Origin: Alopecurus myosuroides
Taxonomy: Eukaryota > Streptophyta > Magnoliopsida > Poales > Poaceae
Assembly (NCBI GenBank): GCA_028641055.1
Contig: CM054063.1
Location: 46,873,920-46,937,919 of the forward strand
Direction of reading: 5' to 3'
Length of the DNA: 64,000 nucleotides
Made by a program: the position numbers and the translations under genes. A model generated the notes under the pieces. It worked only from the letters and a program-made list of their open reading frames with translations, ran no database searches and was not told the DNA's origin. This document shows, piece by piece, positions 21,809-33,889 of this stretch; positions within the stretch are counted from its first letter, which is position 1; every line of letters starts with the position of its first letter.

Positions 21809-22026
21809 TGTTGGGGGAATGACTAAGGGGGTACCCCAGCTTGCGTGTTCCTAAACCGGCTTTGGTAAAAGCCGGTTTACAAATAGCATGCCGGTTTACC
21901 CCAAAACCGGAAATCAGGGAGAATCAGAGATACGGCCTTGGAGACTTGAATGCCCGGGCTTCGGCCTGTGGAGGATTCGTGGCAAGGACAGGGCCCATCG
22001 GGACTGCAGATCTAGCGGAGAGCTCT
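21809..22026 (+). repeat. Element B 5' LTR, left part
   Basis: From TGTTGGGGG to GCTCT. It includes the inverted pair AAACCGGCTTTGG and AAAGCCGGTTTAC. GCTCT at 22022-22026 is the left target copy of element D. The LTR continues at 30751. Confidence 0.8.
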
Positions 22027-25000
22027 TGTGACGCCCCGAGACCGGGCACTATGCAGATTTCAGCATTCCCGCCAAATCCGCATAATAACCGATTCCAGGT
22101 TGTCATTTATGATAACATTACAATAGTTCACGAATAATCCACAATTACAACAGAATCAGATAGATACAAGATGACTCAGACGAGCCAGGGATTACAACTG
22201 ATACAATACAAAGATCCAAATAACAGCGGAAGAAACAAACGTCCGTCTACGGACAAGATCCAAATGGGACTAAGAGTCCTGAAGATAACCGAAGGCGTCC
22301 AACCCCTGCCCAGGCCAAGCCGGAGGGATTCCCAAGCTAACGTCGTCAGACTTCAAACCTGTTGACTGCAAGTTGGAATTTGCAGCCACGAAAGAGATTC
22401 GTGGGTCAGTACGGTTAAGTACTGGCAAGGGGGATAAAACCCATACTCACAAGTTACCGGCGTAGCCAGTCATCACAAGATACAAATACTTTAGGATCAA
22501 CGGAAAAGGAGGGGTTATTGCAAATAAGCGACAACAGGCTGCACTAACCAACTACAGAGATTCTATTACTTCCAACTATCAGAAAGGAGATAAGATCGGG
22601 TGATTGTAACCAACTGAAAGATAACTTCAAACAAACCCATCCTGGATCTCGCCCCTTATCCAAAGAAGCAATCCGAGGATAACTCACACCGTTGTATTAA
22701 AGATGAGTCAAGTTATTGTGTGAATAACCTATTACTAGTCAAGTTAGTAATCATTGGGTGAAACATGATTGATCATTATGTTGAAGTTGTCCTGAGTACT
22801 TGTTAGCCAGTACTTTCACCAAGTAATCCATAACCGCGGAAAACACGGCTTCTCGAGAAGATTATCCCTGCAGGGTTGCACCATAGTAACCGACACTCAT
22901 GAATATCCCGCCAGATGGAGTGGCCACTCCACCAAGCGGGGCACTCAACACAATCCAACCCTTCTTCGCATCAAGCCCAAAGCACCTTGGGCGCACGGCT
23001 AATCGAGCCCAGAAGAAAATGGACCCTCATAGCACTCTAAGAACGTGTCCCCCTATATGCCGACTACGAAAGTTCCACCCAGGATCCAAGGGCTCGCAAG
23101 ATCATGCATGCAGCAAATGGAAAACCCGAACTAAATGAGGCGATTTGGACGAGATGCGAATCGGGTCAAACTGAGGGGGAGCCCATACTCCCCAAATGCG
23201 GGTAGTGCGCTCATCATGGATCAGTAGACAAGACCCTTTTCCTATTAGGGTCGACACTAGCAGGCCTCAAAGCCACAAAGGGCCTCCTGCCGGTGCCTTA
23301 TCATCAAATTTATTATTAATAGCAACATTAGCATGATTGATTGATTAACAACGAGCCCCCAGAACATAATAGAGTAATAACAGAAAGTAACGGGTAACAG
23401 ACTCGAGCAAAACAACCCTAAGCAAGATAGTAAGACACAGGCTACAAGCAATGGTTATAGGTATGGTAGTGAGGCAATATCAAGGTTAAGGGGTTCATGT
23501 GATGGGTTCGTAACAGAAACAACTACTACTCAGGCTAGCAGAAAAGAACAACGGAAAGAATCGGTAACAAGTGATGAAAGGCAGCCATATGGCAGCAAGT
23601 GAGTATACTTGCCTGAGATCCCGCAAGGTAGCAGAACTTGTCGTTGCTCACATCATCTCAACGTCCTATCCGGGAAGAAGCAATGAACCTCGAACAAACA
23701 CCGGATGCAACAATTACTACTACGGCAAAAGATCCAGCATGATCAAGATATGGATGCATGTCATGTTTAATAGATGCACCAAAGTAAACTAGTGGATATG
23801 ATACACAGGTTTAAATGGATTCCATATGCAAAGATTGCATATGGCAAACCCATGCCTTATAGTTGAATTAATTGTTCTAACACTAAGCATCATGTATAAG
23901 TGAGTTAGAATGATGCATGCATGATGATGATAACAAGATAACAACAAATAACAAAGATAGATGCAAAGGAAAAGGAATAAAACAAGTTTGGAAAATTTGG
24001 TTACTTAAGCATGTCACACAAGCAATTGTTGTTTTCATCAAGTTAAAGTGTTCAAAACAAATAGCAAAGTTTATATTTGAAAAGAACAACAAATTTTAGT
24101 TGGATTACATGTTTCACATTTTGAAATTGGACTTAGGATTATTTAGTTATGAATTAAACAATATTAAACAATTTTTAATTGAATTAAACAAGATTTAAAT
24201 TGTTTAGGCAATTTAAATTATTCAAAACAGAAAACAAAATTTATATTTGAATAGAACATTCAAAAAGGTGTGAAAAACATATTTTATTTGCCCTATTTGG
24301 AATTAGTATGAATTAGTTATGAATTATTACAAATTGCATTTGAATTATTCAAATTTGAAAGTTAGATGCATTTTGAAATTTCAAAACAGTGAACAAATGA
24401 GTTATTTGGAAAGATTATGAAATTTGGAGCAATAAACATATAAAGTTTTTATTTATTGGATTCATAGATTTAAAGTTATTGATTTTTGAAGTTTTATGCT
24501 TTATTCTGTTATTTAAAATGAAATAGAAATAAAAACAGGTGCGTTTAATCTTTTGTTACCGCACTGTTTTCTACCCCTAGCCACTGCCCGTGGGCCAGGG
24601 GGACAGCGTGGCGCGGTGGTGCTGGTGTGGCAGGGAAGGTGGATGACATGTGGGGCCAGTGAGGTGTGGGAGAGGAAAAAGGAGGAAAAGGTGCGGCCGC
24701 TGGGGTTCGAACCCGCGACCAACCTTTCTCCTGCGCGGCTCGCTACCAGTGCGGCTATCGCTGCTGTTTTGAGTGGGTACAGAAACGTTGGAAGATAACG
24801 TTGATACGGGGGGGGGGGTTAACTGAACTTTTAGTACACCGGTTATCTTAACCTGACGGACAGATCGACCAAACTCCGGCTGTCGACGCGGACGTAGCGA
24901 TGATCGCCGGCCGGCGCTGCGGTCGCGGTGCAGTGGAGTGGTGCGGGGTGCGGTGAGCGTGTAGATGGAAAGGGGGGAAGGGGGAAGAAGATCGGGGCTC

Positions 25001-26143
25001 ACCGGTTCCTGCCAGTCGTTGACGACTGCCTGACGGCAGGAGCAGAGCGGCTGCTCTCCGGCGACGGCGCGGCCGCCGTGGGCGCTCCTGGCAAACGGCG
25101 AGTGGACGAGGAGATGCGGGCTGGCACCACGGCTCCATTTTCCCCCTCAGCAGCTCCTCGAGGTGGCCGGGCTACCGGCGATGAGGGCAAGGAAGTGGTG
25201 GTCTCGGTGGTCTCCGGTGGGGTTCAGGTTATTCTTAACAGATGCGTTGGGGGAGAAGGAAGGGTAGACGGCGGCGATGGAAGGAAAAGAGGGGGGAGCT
25301 AGGTTTAGGGATGGCTCAAGAGGGTAGGTAGGGTAGATATACGCCTTGGAGCTCGTACGGCAGCTCATCCATGGGGGGGAGGAGGAATCGTGTGGCTGTT
25401 TCGGTGTTCGTACAGAAGGAGGAAGAAGCCAAAAAAACAGAAAGGGGTACTGGGCTGGAAAAGGTTAGATGGGCTGGGTTGGTTTAGTTGCTGCTGCTGC
25501 CTCTCCTCTCCCTTTGCAATTTTATTTTACTGTTTTTTTTTGTAGCAAATGGTTTTGGAAGAAAAACATGATAATTAGGTTAGTAAAAATATTAGAAAAG
25601 TTAGTTTAGGCTTATTAGGTTAATAGCAAACAATTGCTAGTTTTTGTTTTCACAAAGTTTGCAGAAATTATTGATGTTTAGAAAATAAAGCAAAATTGCA
25701 GGAATTTTTAATATTACTTAAATATTCTGAAAACAAGGCATTGGGATAGGGTTTAAAGATTACAAATATGGTGGTGAACTTTAAGGTTTCAAAAGGTACT
25801 GATTTTTGAGAATTGGTTTGAATTTGAAAATGATTTGGAGTTAATTGCTTGAATTAATGCCTTGATTAAACCATCAATTTAATGAGTGATTTGCTTTGAA
25901 TTTTGGAAGTAGTCATTAGGGTTTTAACAAGAGGGTGAAAAATTAACAAGCAATTGGATTAAACAATTTTCAAACTATTGAAGAACAAAGAGTGGTTTAG
26001 TTTGCAAGTTTGAATTTGAAAATTTTTGAGCAAGGGTGAAAGTTTAAATTGTTTTGGAAATTTTCAGTTGATGCAAACATGGTGCAATGCAATGTGATGC
26101 ATATGATGCAAACAAACAAACAGGTAACACCACAGGTGTTACA
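22027..26143 (-). repeat. Element D LTR, left copy (3' LTR of the element)
   Basis: 4,117 bp, paired with 26620-30745 at a constant offset of 4,593 up to about 24800. The first 2.8 kb appear identical between copies. It contains an AT-rich block (about 23900-24540), a GC-rich block (about 24570-25440) and the tRNA-like segment at 24690-24765. The small ORFs are repeated in both copies and have no domains. Confidence 0.9.
24690..24765 (-). ncRNA. tRNA-like (Pol III box) module in element D LTR, left copy
   Basis: On the minus strand a B-box-like GGTTCGAACCCC (24702-24713) lies 32 nt after an A-box-like TAGCCGCACTGG (24746-24757), the spacing of a tRNA promoter. The T-stem pairs only in part, so this is not a functional tRNA. 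It may be a SINE remnant. It runs in the same sense as the element. Confidence 0.4.
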
Positions 26144-26619
26144 GACGACACCACTAACAAGGGATTGCGCCCTCGCAATCCACCTGCTAACCCGGGAGGG
26201 GAAAGAAGTTCGACTATCGATTCTTCGTGCTTCCAGTTGATCTCCTCGACACCACTAACAAGAGATTCTTGCTCGGAGTGACGACGATGTCCTTCCACCA
26301 GGGATCTTCCGATGACCGAACCTATTAGGTTAAGGGCTCAGAAAACGTCCACCCACGTCGGATCCTAACACTTTGAAAGGTAGACAAGAGGGGGAGACTC
26401 CAAAACAAATAAGATGGGATGGGAATAGAATAGAGATAAGGAGAAAAACAAGAATCCTATTGAGAGGTTTTCCAAAATAATTTAGCAGCAATAGTTTTTG
26501 ACACTCTAGAAACAACGACCGTTAGCGAGGTTAACCTACAGGCTTTGCGGACCCGTTGCTTCGATAACCATTCGTATCGAAACAATCTCGGGAATCGGGA
26601 CCAAGGCTCTGATACCATT
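26144..26619 (-). other. Element D internal region
   Basis: 476 bp between the LTRs with no coding capacity recognised. CGACACCACTAACAAG occurs at about 26147 and again at about 26249. The sequence next to the 3' LTR lacks an obvious purine tract; the nearest purine-rich text is GGGAGGGGAAAGAAG on the plus strand near 26194. Confidence 0.8.
26605..26617 (-). other. Element D primer-binding site (initiator Met tRNA)
   Basis: Minus-strand TGGTATCAGAGCC lies two bases after the LTR end. This fixes the orientation of the element and shows it is an LTR retrotransposon rather than a segmental duplication. Confidence 0.9.
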
Positions 26620-29600
26620 TGTGACGCCCCGAGACCGGGCACTATGCAGATTTCAGCATTCCCGCCAAATCCGCATAATAACCGATTCCAGGTTGTCATT
26701 TATGATAACATTACAATAGTTCACGAATAATCCACAATTACAACAGAATCAGATAGATACAAGATGACTCAGACGAGCCAGGGATTACAACTGATACAAT
26801 ACAAAGATCCAAATAACAGCGGAAGAAACAAACGTCCGTCTACGGACAAGATCCAAATGGGACTAAGAGTCCTGAAGATAACCGAAGGCGTCCAACCCCT
26901 GCCCAGGCCAAGCCGGAGGGATTCCCAAGCTAACGTCGTCAGACTTCAAACCTGTTGACTGCAAGTTGGAATTTGCAGCCACGAAAGAGATTCGTGGGTC
27001 AGTACGGTTAAGTACTGGCAAGGGGGATAAAACCCATACTCACAAGTTACCGGCGTAGCCAGTCATCACAAGATACAAATACTTTAGGATCAACGGAAAA
27101 GGAGGGGTTATTGCAAATAAGCGACAACAGGCTGCACTAACCAACTACAGAGATTCTATTACTTCCAACTATCAGAAAGGAGATAAGATCGGGTGATTGT
27201 AACCAACTGAAAGATAACTTCAAACAAACCCATCCTGGATCTCGCCCCTTATCCAAAGAAGCAATCCGAGGATAACTCACACCGTTGTATTAAAGATGAG
27301 TCAAGTTATTGTGTGAATAACCTATTACTAGTCAAGTTAGTAATCATTGGGTGAAACATGATTGATCATTATGTTGAAGTTGTCCTGAGTACTTGTTAGC
27401 CAGTACTTTCACCAAGTAATCCATAACCGCGGAAAACACGGCTTCTCGAGAAGATTATCCCTGCAGGGTTGCACCATAGTAACCGACACTCATGAATATC
27501 CCGCCAGATGGAGTGGCCACTCCACCAAGCGGGGCACTCAACACAATCCAACCCTTCTTCGCATCAAGCCCAAAGCACCTTGGGCGCACGGCTAATCGAG
27601 CCCAGAAGAAAATGGACCCTCATAGCACTCTAAGAACGTGTCCCCCTATATGCCGACTACGAAAGTTCCACCCAGGATCCAAGGGCTCGCAAGATCATGC
27701 ATGCAGCAAATGGAAAACCCGAACTAAATGAGGCGATTTGGACGAGATGCGAATCGGGTCAAACTGAGGGGGAGCCCATACTCCCCAAATGCGGGTAGTG
27801 CGCTCATCATGGATCAGTAGACAAGACCCTTTTCCTATTAGGGTCGACACTAGCAGGCCTCAAAGCCACAAAGGGCCTCCTGCCGGTGCCTTATCATCAA
27901 ATTTATTATTAATAGCAACATTAGCATGATTGATTGATTAACAACGAGCCCCCAGAACATAATAGAGTAATAACAGAAAGTAACGGGTAACAGACTCGAG
28001 CAAAACAACCCTAAGCAAGATAGTAAGACACAGGCTACAAGCAATGGTTATAGGTATGGTAGTGAGGCAATATCAAGGTTAAGGGGTTCATGTGATGGGT
28101 TCGTAACAGAAACAACTACTACTCAGGCTAGCAGAAAAGAACAACGGAAAGAATCGGTAACAAGTGATGAAAGGCAGCCATATGGCAGCAAGTGAGTATA
28201 CTTGCCTGAGATCCCGCAAGGTAGCAGAACTTGTCGTTGCTCACATCATCTCAACGTCCTATCCGGGAAGAAGCAATGAACCTCGAACAAACACCGGATG
28301 CAACAATTACTACTACGGCAAAAGATCCAGCATGATCAAGATATGGATGCATGTCATGTTTAATAGATGCACCAAAGTAAACTAGTGGATATGATACACA
28401 GGTTTAAATGGATTCCATATGCAAAGATTGCATATGGCAAACCCATGCCTTATAGTTGAATTAATTGTTCTAACACTAAGCATCATGTATAAGTGAGTTA
28501 GAATGATGCATGCATGATGATGATAACAAGATAACAACAAATAACAAAGATAGATGCAAAGGAAAAGGAATAAAACAAGTTTGGAAAATTTGGTTACTTA
28601 AGCATGTCACACAAGCAATTGTTGTTTTCATCAAGTTAAAGTGTTCAAAACAAATAGCAAAGTTTATATTTGAAAAGAACAACAAATTTTAGTTGGATTA
28701 CATGTTTCACATTTTGAAATTGGACTTAGGATTATTTAGTTATGAATTAAACAATATTAAACAATTTTTAATTGAATTAAACAAGATTTAAATTGTTTAG
28801 GCAATTTAAATTATTCAAAACAGAAAACAAAATTTATATTTGAATAGAACATTCAAAAAGGTGTGAAAAACATATTTTATTTGCCCTATTTGGAATTAGT
28901 ATGAATTAGTTATGAATTATTACAAATTGCATTTGAATTATTCAAATTTGAAAGTTAGATGCATTTTGAAATTTCAAAACAGTGAACAAATGAGTTATTT
29001 GGAAAGATTATGAAATTTGGAGCAATAAACATATAAAGTTTTTATTTATTGGATTCATAGATTTAAAGTTATTGATTTTTGAAGTTTTATGCTTTATTCT
29101 GTTATTTAAAATGAAATAGAAATAAAAACAGGTGCGTTTAATCTTTTGTTACCGCACTGTTTTCTACCCCTAGCCACTGCCCGTGGGCCAGGGGGACAGC
29201 GTGGCGCGGTGGTGCTGGTGTGGCAGGGAAGGTGGATGACATGTGGGGCCAGTGAGGTGTGGGAGAGGAAAAAGGAGGAAAAGGTGCGGCCGCTGGGGTT
29301 CGAACCCGCGACCAACCTTTCTCCTGCGCGGCTCGCTACCAGTGCGGCTATCGCTGCTGTTTTGAGTGGGTACAGAAACGTTGGAAGATAACGTTGATAC
29401 GGGGGGGGGTTAACTGAACTTTTAGTACACCGGTTATCTGAACCTGACGGACAGATCGACCAAACTCCGGCTGTCGACGCGGACGTAGCGATGATCGCCG
29501 GCCGGCGCTGCGGTCGCGGTGCAGTGGAGTGGTGCGGGGTGCGGTGAGCGTGTAGATGGAAAGGGGGGAAGGGGGAAGAAGATCGGGGCTCACCGGTTCC

Positions 29601-30745
29601 TGCCAGTCGTTGACGACTGCCTGACGGCAGGAGCAGAGCGGCTGCTCTCCGGCGACGGCGCGGCCGCCGTGGGCGCTCCCGGCAAACGGCGAGTGGACGA
29701 GGAGATGCGGGCTGGCACCACGGCTCCATTTTCCCCCTCAGCAGCTCCTCGAGGTGGCCGGGCTACCGGCGATGAGGGCAAGGAAGTGGTGGTCTCGGTG
29801 GTCTCTGGTGGGGTTCAGGTTATTCAGAACAGATGCGTTGGGGGAGAAGGAAGGGTAGACGGCGGCGATGGAAGGAAAAGAGGGGGGGAGCTAGGTTTAG
29901 GGATGGCTCGAGAGGGTAGGTAGGGTAGATATACGCCTTGGAGCTCGTACGGCAGCTCATCCATGGGGGGGAGGAGGAATCGTGTGGCTGTTTCGGTGTT
30001 CGTACAGAAGGAGGAAGAAGCCAAAAACAGAAAGGGGTACTGGGCTGGAAAAGGTTAGATGGGCTGGGTTGGTTTAGTTGCTGCTGCTGCCTCTCCTCTC
30101 CCTTTGCAATTTTATTTTACTGTTTTTTTTTGTAGCAAATGGTTTTGGAAGAAAAACATGATAATTAGGTTAGTAAAAATATTAGAAAAGTTAGTTTAGG
30201 CTTATTAGGTTAATAGCAAACAATTGCTAGTTTTTGTTTTCACAAAGTTTGCAGAAATTATTGATGTTTAGAAAATAAAGCAAAATTGCAGGAATTTTTA
30301 ATATTACTTAAATATTCTGAAAACAAGGCATTGGGATAGGGTTTTCCCTAGGGTTTAAAGATTACAAATATGGTGGTGAACTTTAAGGTTTCAAAAGGTA
30401 CTGATTTTTGAGAATTGGTTTGAATTTGAAAATGATTTGGAGTTAATTGCTTGAATTAATGCCTTGATTAAACCATCAATTTAATGAGTGATTTGCTTTG
30501 AATTTTGGAAGTAGTCATTAGGGTTTTAACAAGAGGGTGAAAAATTAACAAGCAATTGGATTAAACAATTTTCAAACTATTGAAGAACAAAGAGTGGTTT
30601 AGTTTGCAAGTTTGAATTTGAAAATTTTTGAGCAAGGGTGAAAGTTTAAATTGTTTTGGAAATTTTCAGTTGATGCAAACATGGTGCAATGCAATGTGAT
30701 GCATATGATGCAAACAAACAAACAGGTAACACCACAGGTGTTACA
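26620..30745 (-). repeat. Element D LTR, right copy (5' LTR of the element)
   Basis: 4,126 bp. It differs from the left copy by a G-run (9 against 11), an extra G in a G-run, an A-run shorter by two, a 12-bp insertion near 30343 and about six substitutions, all between the equivalents of roughly 24.8 and 25.8 kb. A 207-codon frame at 29106-29729 is broken in the other copy and is not called. Confidence 0.9.
29283..29358 (-). ncRNA. tRNA-like (Pol III box) module in element D LTR, right copy
   Basis: Identical counterpart of 24690-24765 at the same LTR position. It lies in the 5' LTR of the minus-strand element, so a Pol III transcript from it would be in the sense orientation. Inference only. 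Confidence 0.4.
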
Positions 30746-30750
30746 GCTCT

Positions 30751-31143
30751 AGAACCGGTTGGAGCTGACCTGGTCTCTAGGATGAACCGGCAAAGACTCA
30801 TATTATCAGGTCACAATAGGACTCCGATTACGGGCGAAACCCGGATTCACCTGTAAACCCAGGAACTCGTCTGCTATATAAAGTAAGTTCCTGGGACGTA
30901 GAATCTAAGTTGTAGCTCATAGCAATAGTTCTAAACACATCGGAAGCCGTAATCTCTCCTTGTAATCGAGACCTCGAATCATCAATAGTAAAGAAGCATG
31001 AGTAGATTGTACCCTCCATGGAAGGGACGAACCTAGATAAACTCGCTTTTCTCGTTCCCACCATAACCCTTTTGATACTTCACTCAGAAGCTATGGCCTC
31101 ACAATCTAGTTCTCGCACGAGGACACTTGCCGTGAAAACACCA
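30751..31143 (+). repeat. Element B 5' LTR, right part
   Basis: Resumes after the right GCTCT copy (30746-30750). Contains a TATA box (CTATATAAAG, about 30873-30882) and ends near AAAACACCA, 7 bp before the primer site. Without element D the LTR would be about 611 bp. Confidence 0.75.
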
Positions 31144-31150
31144 CGACTGT

Positions 31151-31168
31151 TGGCGCCCACCGCGGGGC
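31151..31168 (+). other. Element B primer-binding site
   Basis: TGGCGCCCACCGCGGGGC begins with the TGG expected opposite a tRNA CCA end, just beyond the LTR. The tRNA is not assigned. Confidence 0.7.
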
Positions 31169-31699
31169 CAGCTCGCGGGAGCGTCGTTTTTTTAGAAGGG
31201 GCCCTACCAGGGGTCGAGAAACTTGCAATCGGCCGGCTCAGGAGGAGCCGGCGCGAAAACTACTACAATCATGATACCTGGGGCCCAAAGTTTGGTTTCG
31301 TCGAATGTGGTTTCTGGGTCCCCTTTGGAGGAATTTAAGTTTTCGTCGGCTTTGTTGGAGGAACAAGCATGAAGCCGAATCAGGAGTCAGACTCAGTTTC
31401 TGGAGAAGCTACGATCGTGCACTCAGATGGGGAATCCTCGGTTGGTAATAATGACCAAGATGAAACATGTTACATCCACCAGCTCTTCGGAGACAGGTCA
31501 GGAGGAGACCTGGAAGAGGAACCGGAAAGCTCCTAGGAGCCAGTTCAGCACACGACCGTCTACATGGCAGGACATAATTGTCCCACTGAACCAATGTATG
31601 ATGCTAATGGAAATCTTGTTCAGGTTGTGGTAAATGCAGTTCCAGGAGCAAACGGGAATACAGTTCAAGAAGGACCAGGAGCGTCAGGGTCGGGAACAA

Positions 31700-33735
31700 C
31701 GGAACTGGCAGTGCCACATCCGTTCGTGCCAAAACTTGAACTGATTGTAACAATGGATTCACTAAATGAACTGCTCACAACCCCAATCACAGCTGAGAAT
31801 CTAGAGCAACATAATACGGAGATAGCGAGGCTTCGACAGGAACTGACGCGCGCTCGATAGGAGATCCAGGAGGAGGCAACTTGTATTAACGAGGCATGAA
31901 CAAACGTCCTGCAGGAGATCGCCCGTCTGGATGCAGAAGGAATTCATCTGGGTTTCCGCCAAAGGGAACTAGCTTCGGTACAGCACGTGCGGCACCAGAC
32001 CCGGCTGAATGCTGGTTTTGGATAGGGGCTTGGACCAACCAACCTTCAGAACCGTTTTTAGTCCCCGACAAGCAGGCTAGGTCCCGCATGACCATCACTA
32101 GAAATAGGACCGGTTATGCCCCCGCCATGAGCAGAGGCAAACCTGAATCCACCAGTTCATCATGTGCATTTCCAGCCAGTACTCAATCAACACGTAAACC
32201 CGGTGCAGAATCCAGTTTATCGGCAACCTATCTTCCAGCACCCCGAACGGTTTCATACACCTCAGGGTCATTTCAACAACCCAATTGATAACATCTGGTC
32301 GACAACAAATAGTTTGGTTCAAATCCCCGTTGATGCAAATAACCCCTTGGGAGTAGAAGCAAGGAAGGCTATCGAGACTGCAGTAACCAGGATAAGATTC
32401 ATTCAATGCCTTACAACAACATAAATTCATTACGAAGAATCCACCATGGAAATTCTCCGGTTCCTGTCGGATCCAGTAACGCAAAGTGGCAACAACCAGT
32501 TCAGCTAAGGCATGCAGTTTCACACGCCCCTGGAGTCATCAACACAGGGCATAGAGGAGCAAGAACTGGAAATAGAAATGTGGATTACGTACAGGCACTA
32601 GTTCAGGTCCCAATTTCGAACCCGGCGAACGTTGCCCCCAGAGCTACCGGGTCTCGAAGGATTCGAATCCAGTGTTTAGGACCAGCATTCAGGAACGAGA
32701 GAATCGCAGCTGACTTCAAGGGACCTCTCAAGGTTATGAATTACACTGCAAACAAGGAGCCATCAGATTGGATAGAGAGCTACGAAATGTCAATGTATAT
32801 TTTGGAGGTTAGCGATGTCGTATGTGCCCGGTATTTGAGTATGATGCTTGAAGGCCCTGCGAAGTCCTGGTTAAAAAACTTACCACCAAACTTGATTAAC
32901 AGTTGGTAGGAGTTGAAGGATCAGTTCATATAAAAGTTTCAAGGAAGTTGCAAGCGCACAACTATGATAACAGATCTGGAAAACCATGTCCAGAAGGAAG
33001 AAGAATCAGCTTAGCACTGGTCACGCCGCGTTGCAGAAATTATCCACTCATCAGTTGGTATTACAACTTAGCAAGCAGTCATAGATCTGGAGAGGAACTG
33101 TAAATTTGACCCCCTCAGGCATAAACTGGAACGCATCAAGAGATACGTCACGGATATGAGTGAGGTGATGGATGACATGACTAAGTATGCTGAGTCTAAG
33201 AAAACAAAGGATGCAGATTCAGATAACGAAAAATCATGGAAAGGAAAGAAGAACAGATGCAAGAGTAACCAGAACCCGAATCAGATTAATGGGAATCATC
33301 AGAACCAGAACAATAACAAGTGCAAGAACGGCGAAGGAACGCCGGACCTAGTGGCCAACACAAACACATGATATAGGAACCAGCGCAAGAATAACAGTTT
33401 TGGGGAAATCAGAGTTTCCACCTAGTTTCGCTCAAGCCCAGCAGGCTTTGAAAGGCCTGTGCCCCTGTCACAATAAAACTGGGAGACCAGCAAATCACTC
33501 TTGGGAGAACTGTTTTATAATGCAAGGTTTCAAACCTAGTGGGAATAATAACCACGTACCTGGAGGTGGTAACTTCAGAAACCTAGGAGGGGGTCACTCA
33601 GGAACTGGAAATCCGAGACCTGGAAATCACGGTTTGGGACATCAAGGCTCAGGCAACCAGGGAATGAACCAGGAAGGAACTCACCAAGGTGGACAATCCG
33701 GTTTTCAAAGCAATCCCAAACAACTTAGCTAATAA
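31700..33735 (+). pseudogene. Element B gag, decayed
   Basis: Ty3/gypsy gag in pieces. The capsid-like core is recognised from ADFKGPLKVMNYTANKEPSD (about 32709-32768), then CARYLSMMLEGPAKSWLKNL (about 32824-32883) and NLINSW. A stop follows at about 32908, and further frames continue to the basic segment SWKGKKNRCKSNQNPNQ (about 33235-33285). The C-terminal part (33400-33732) has a CPCHNKTGRPANHSWENC knuckle-like motif and a Gly/Asn/His-rich tail. Gag binds and packages element RNA. Several stops show this copy is dead. Confidence 0.8.
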
Positions 33736-33889
33736 CAGTATCATGTGTTCACAACCGGTTCATGCAGAAGGGACCGAAAAGTACAGAAACACGCAGTTAA
33801 TGAGGTGGCCCCTACAGTGCCTAGGTGGCTAAACTGCTCTGAACAATTTATAACTTCGAGTTGAGCGGACCACCCTCCTCGAGTTGATA

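Larger units (their letters stand above)
22027..30745 (-). mobile_element. Element D: non-autonomous LTR retrotransposon with giant LTRs
   Basis: An 8,719-bp element flanked by GCTCT at 22022-22026 and 30746-30750. Its two LTRs are 4,117 and 4,126 bp and almost identical. Read on the minus strand they start TGTAACACC and end GGGGCGTCACA. The internal part is only 476 bp and starts with an initiator-Met primer site 2 nt from the LTR. It has no gag or pol, and no clear polypurine tract before the 3' LTR. It must use proteins of another element. By eye the LTRs differ by about 6 substitutions and 4 indels, so insertion was recent. It recalls LARDs, but those have internal regions of several kb. 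Confidence 0.9.

Noticed and set aside
24690..24765. A genuine tRNA gene
   Set aside because: The acceptor and T stems do not pair fully and the A box is imperfect; only a tRNA-like module is supported.
22171..28692. Pairs of identical small ORFs suggesting a duplicated gene cluster
   Set aside because: They are the same positions of two LTRs. The primer site and GCTCT target copies show one retrotransposon, not gene duplication.
29106..29729. 207-codon minus-strand frame in the right LTR of element D
   Set aside because: The other LTR copy is frameshifted by the G-run, the protein is low-complexity, and it lies within LTR sequence.
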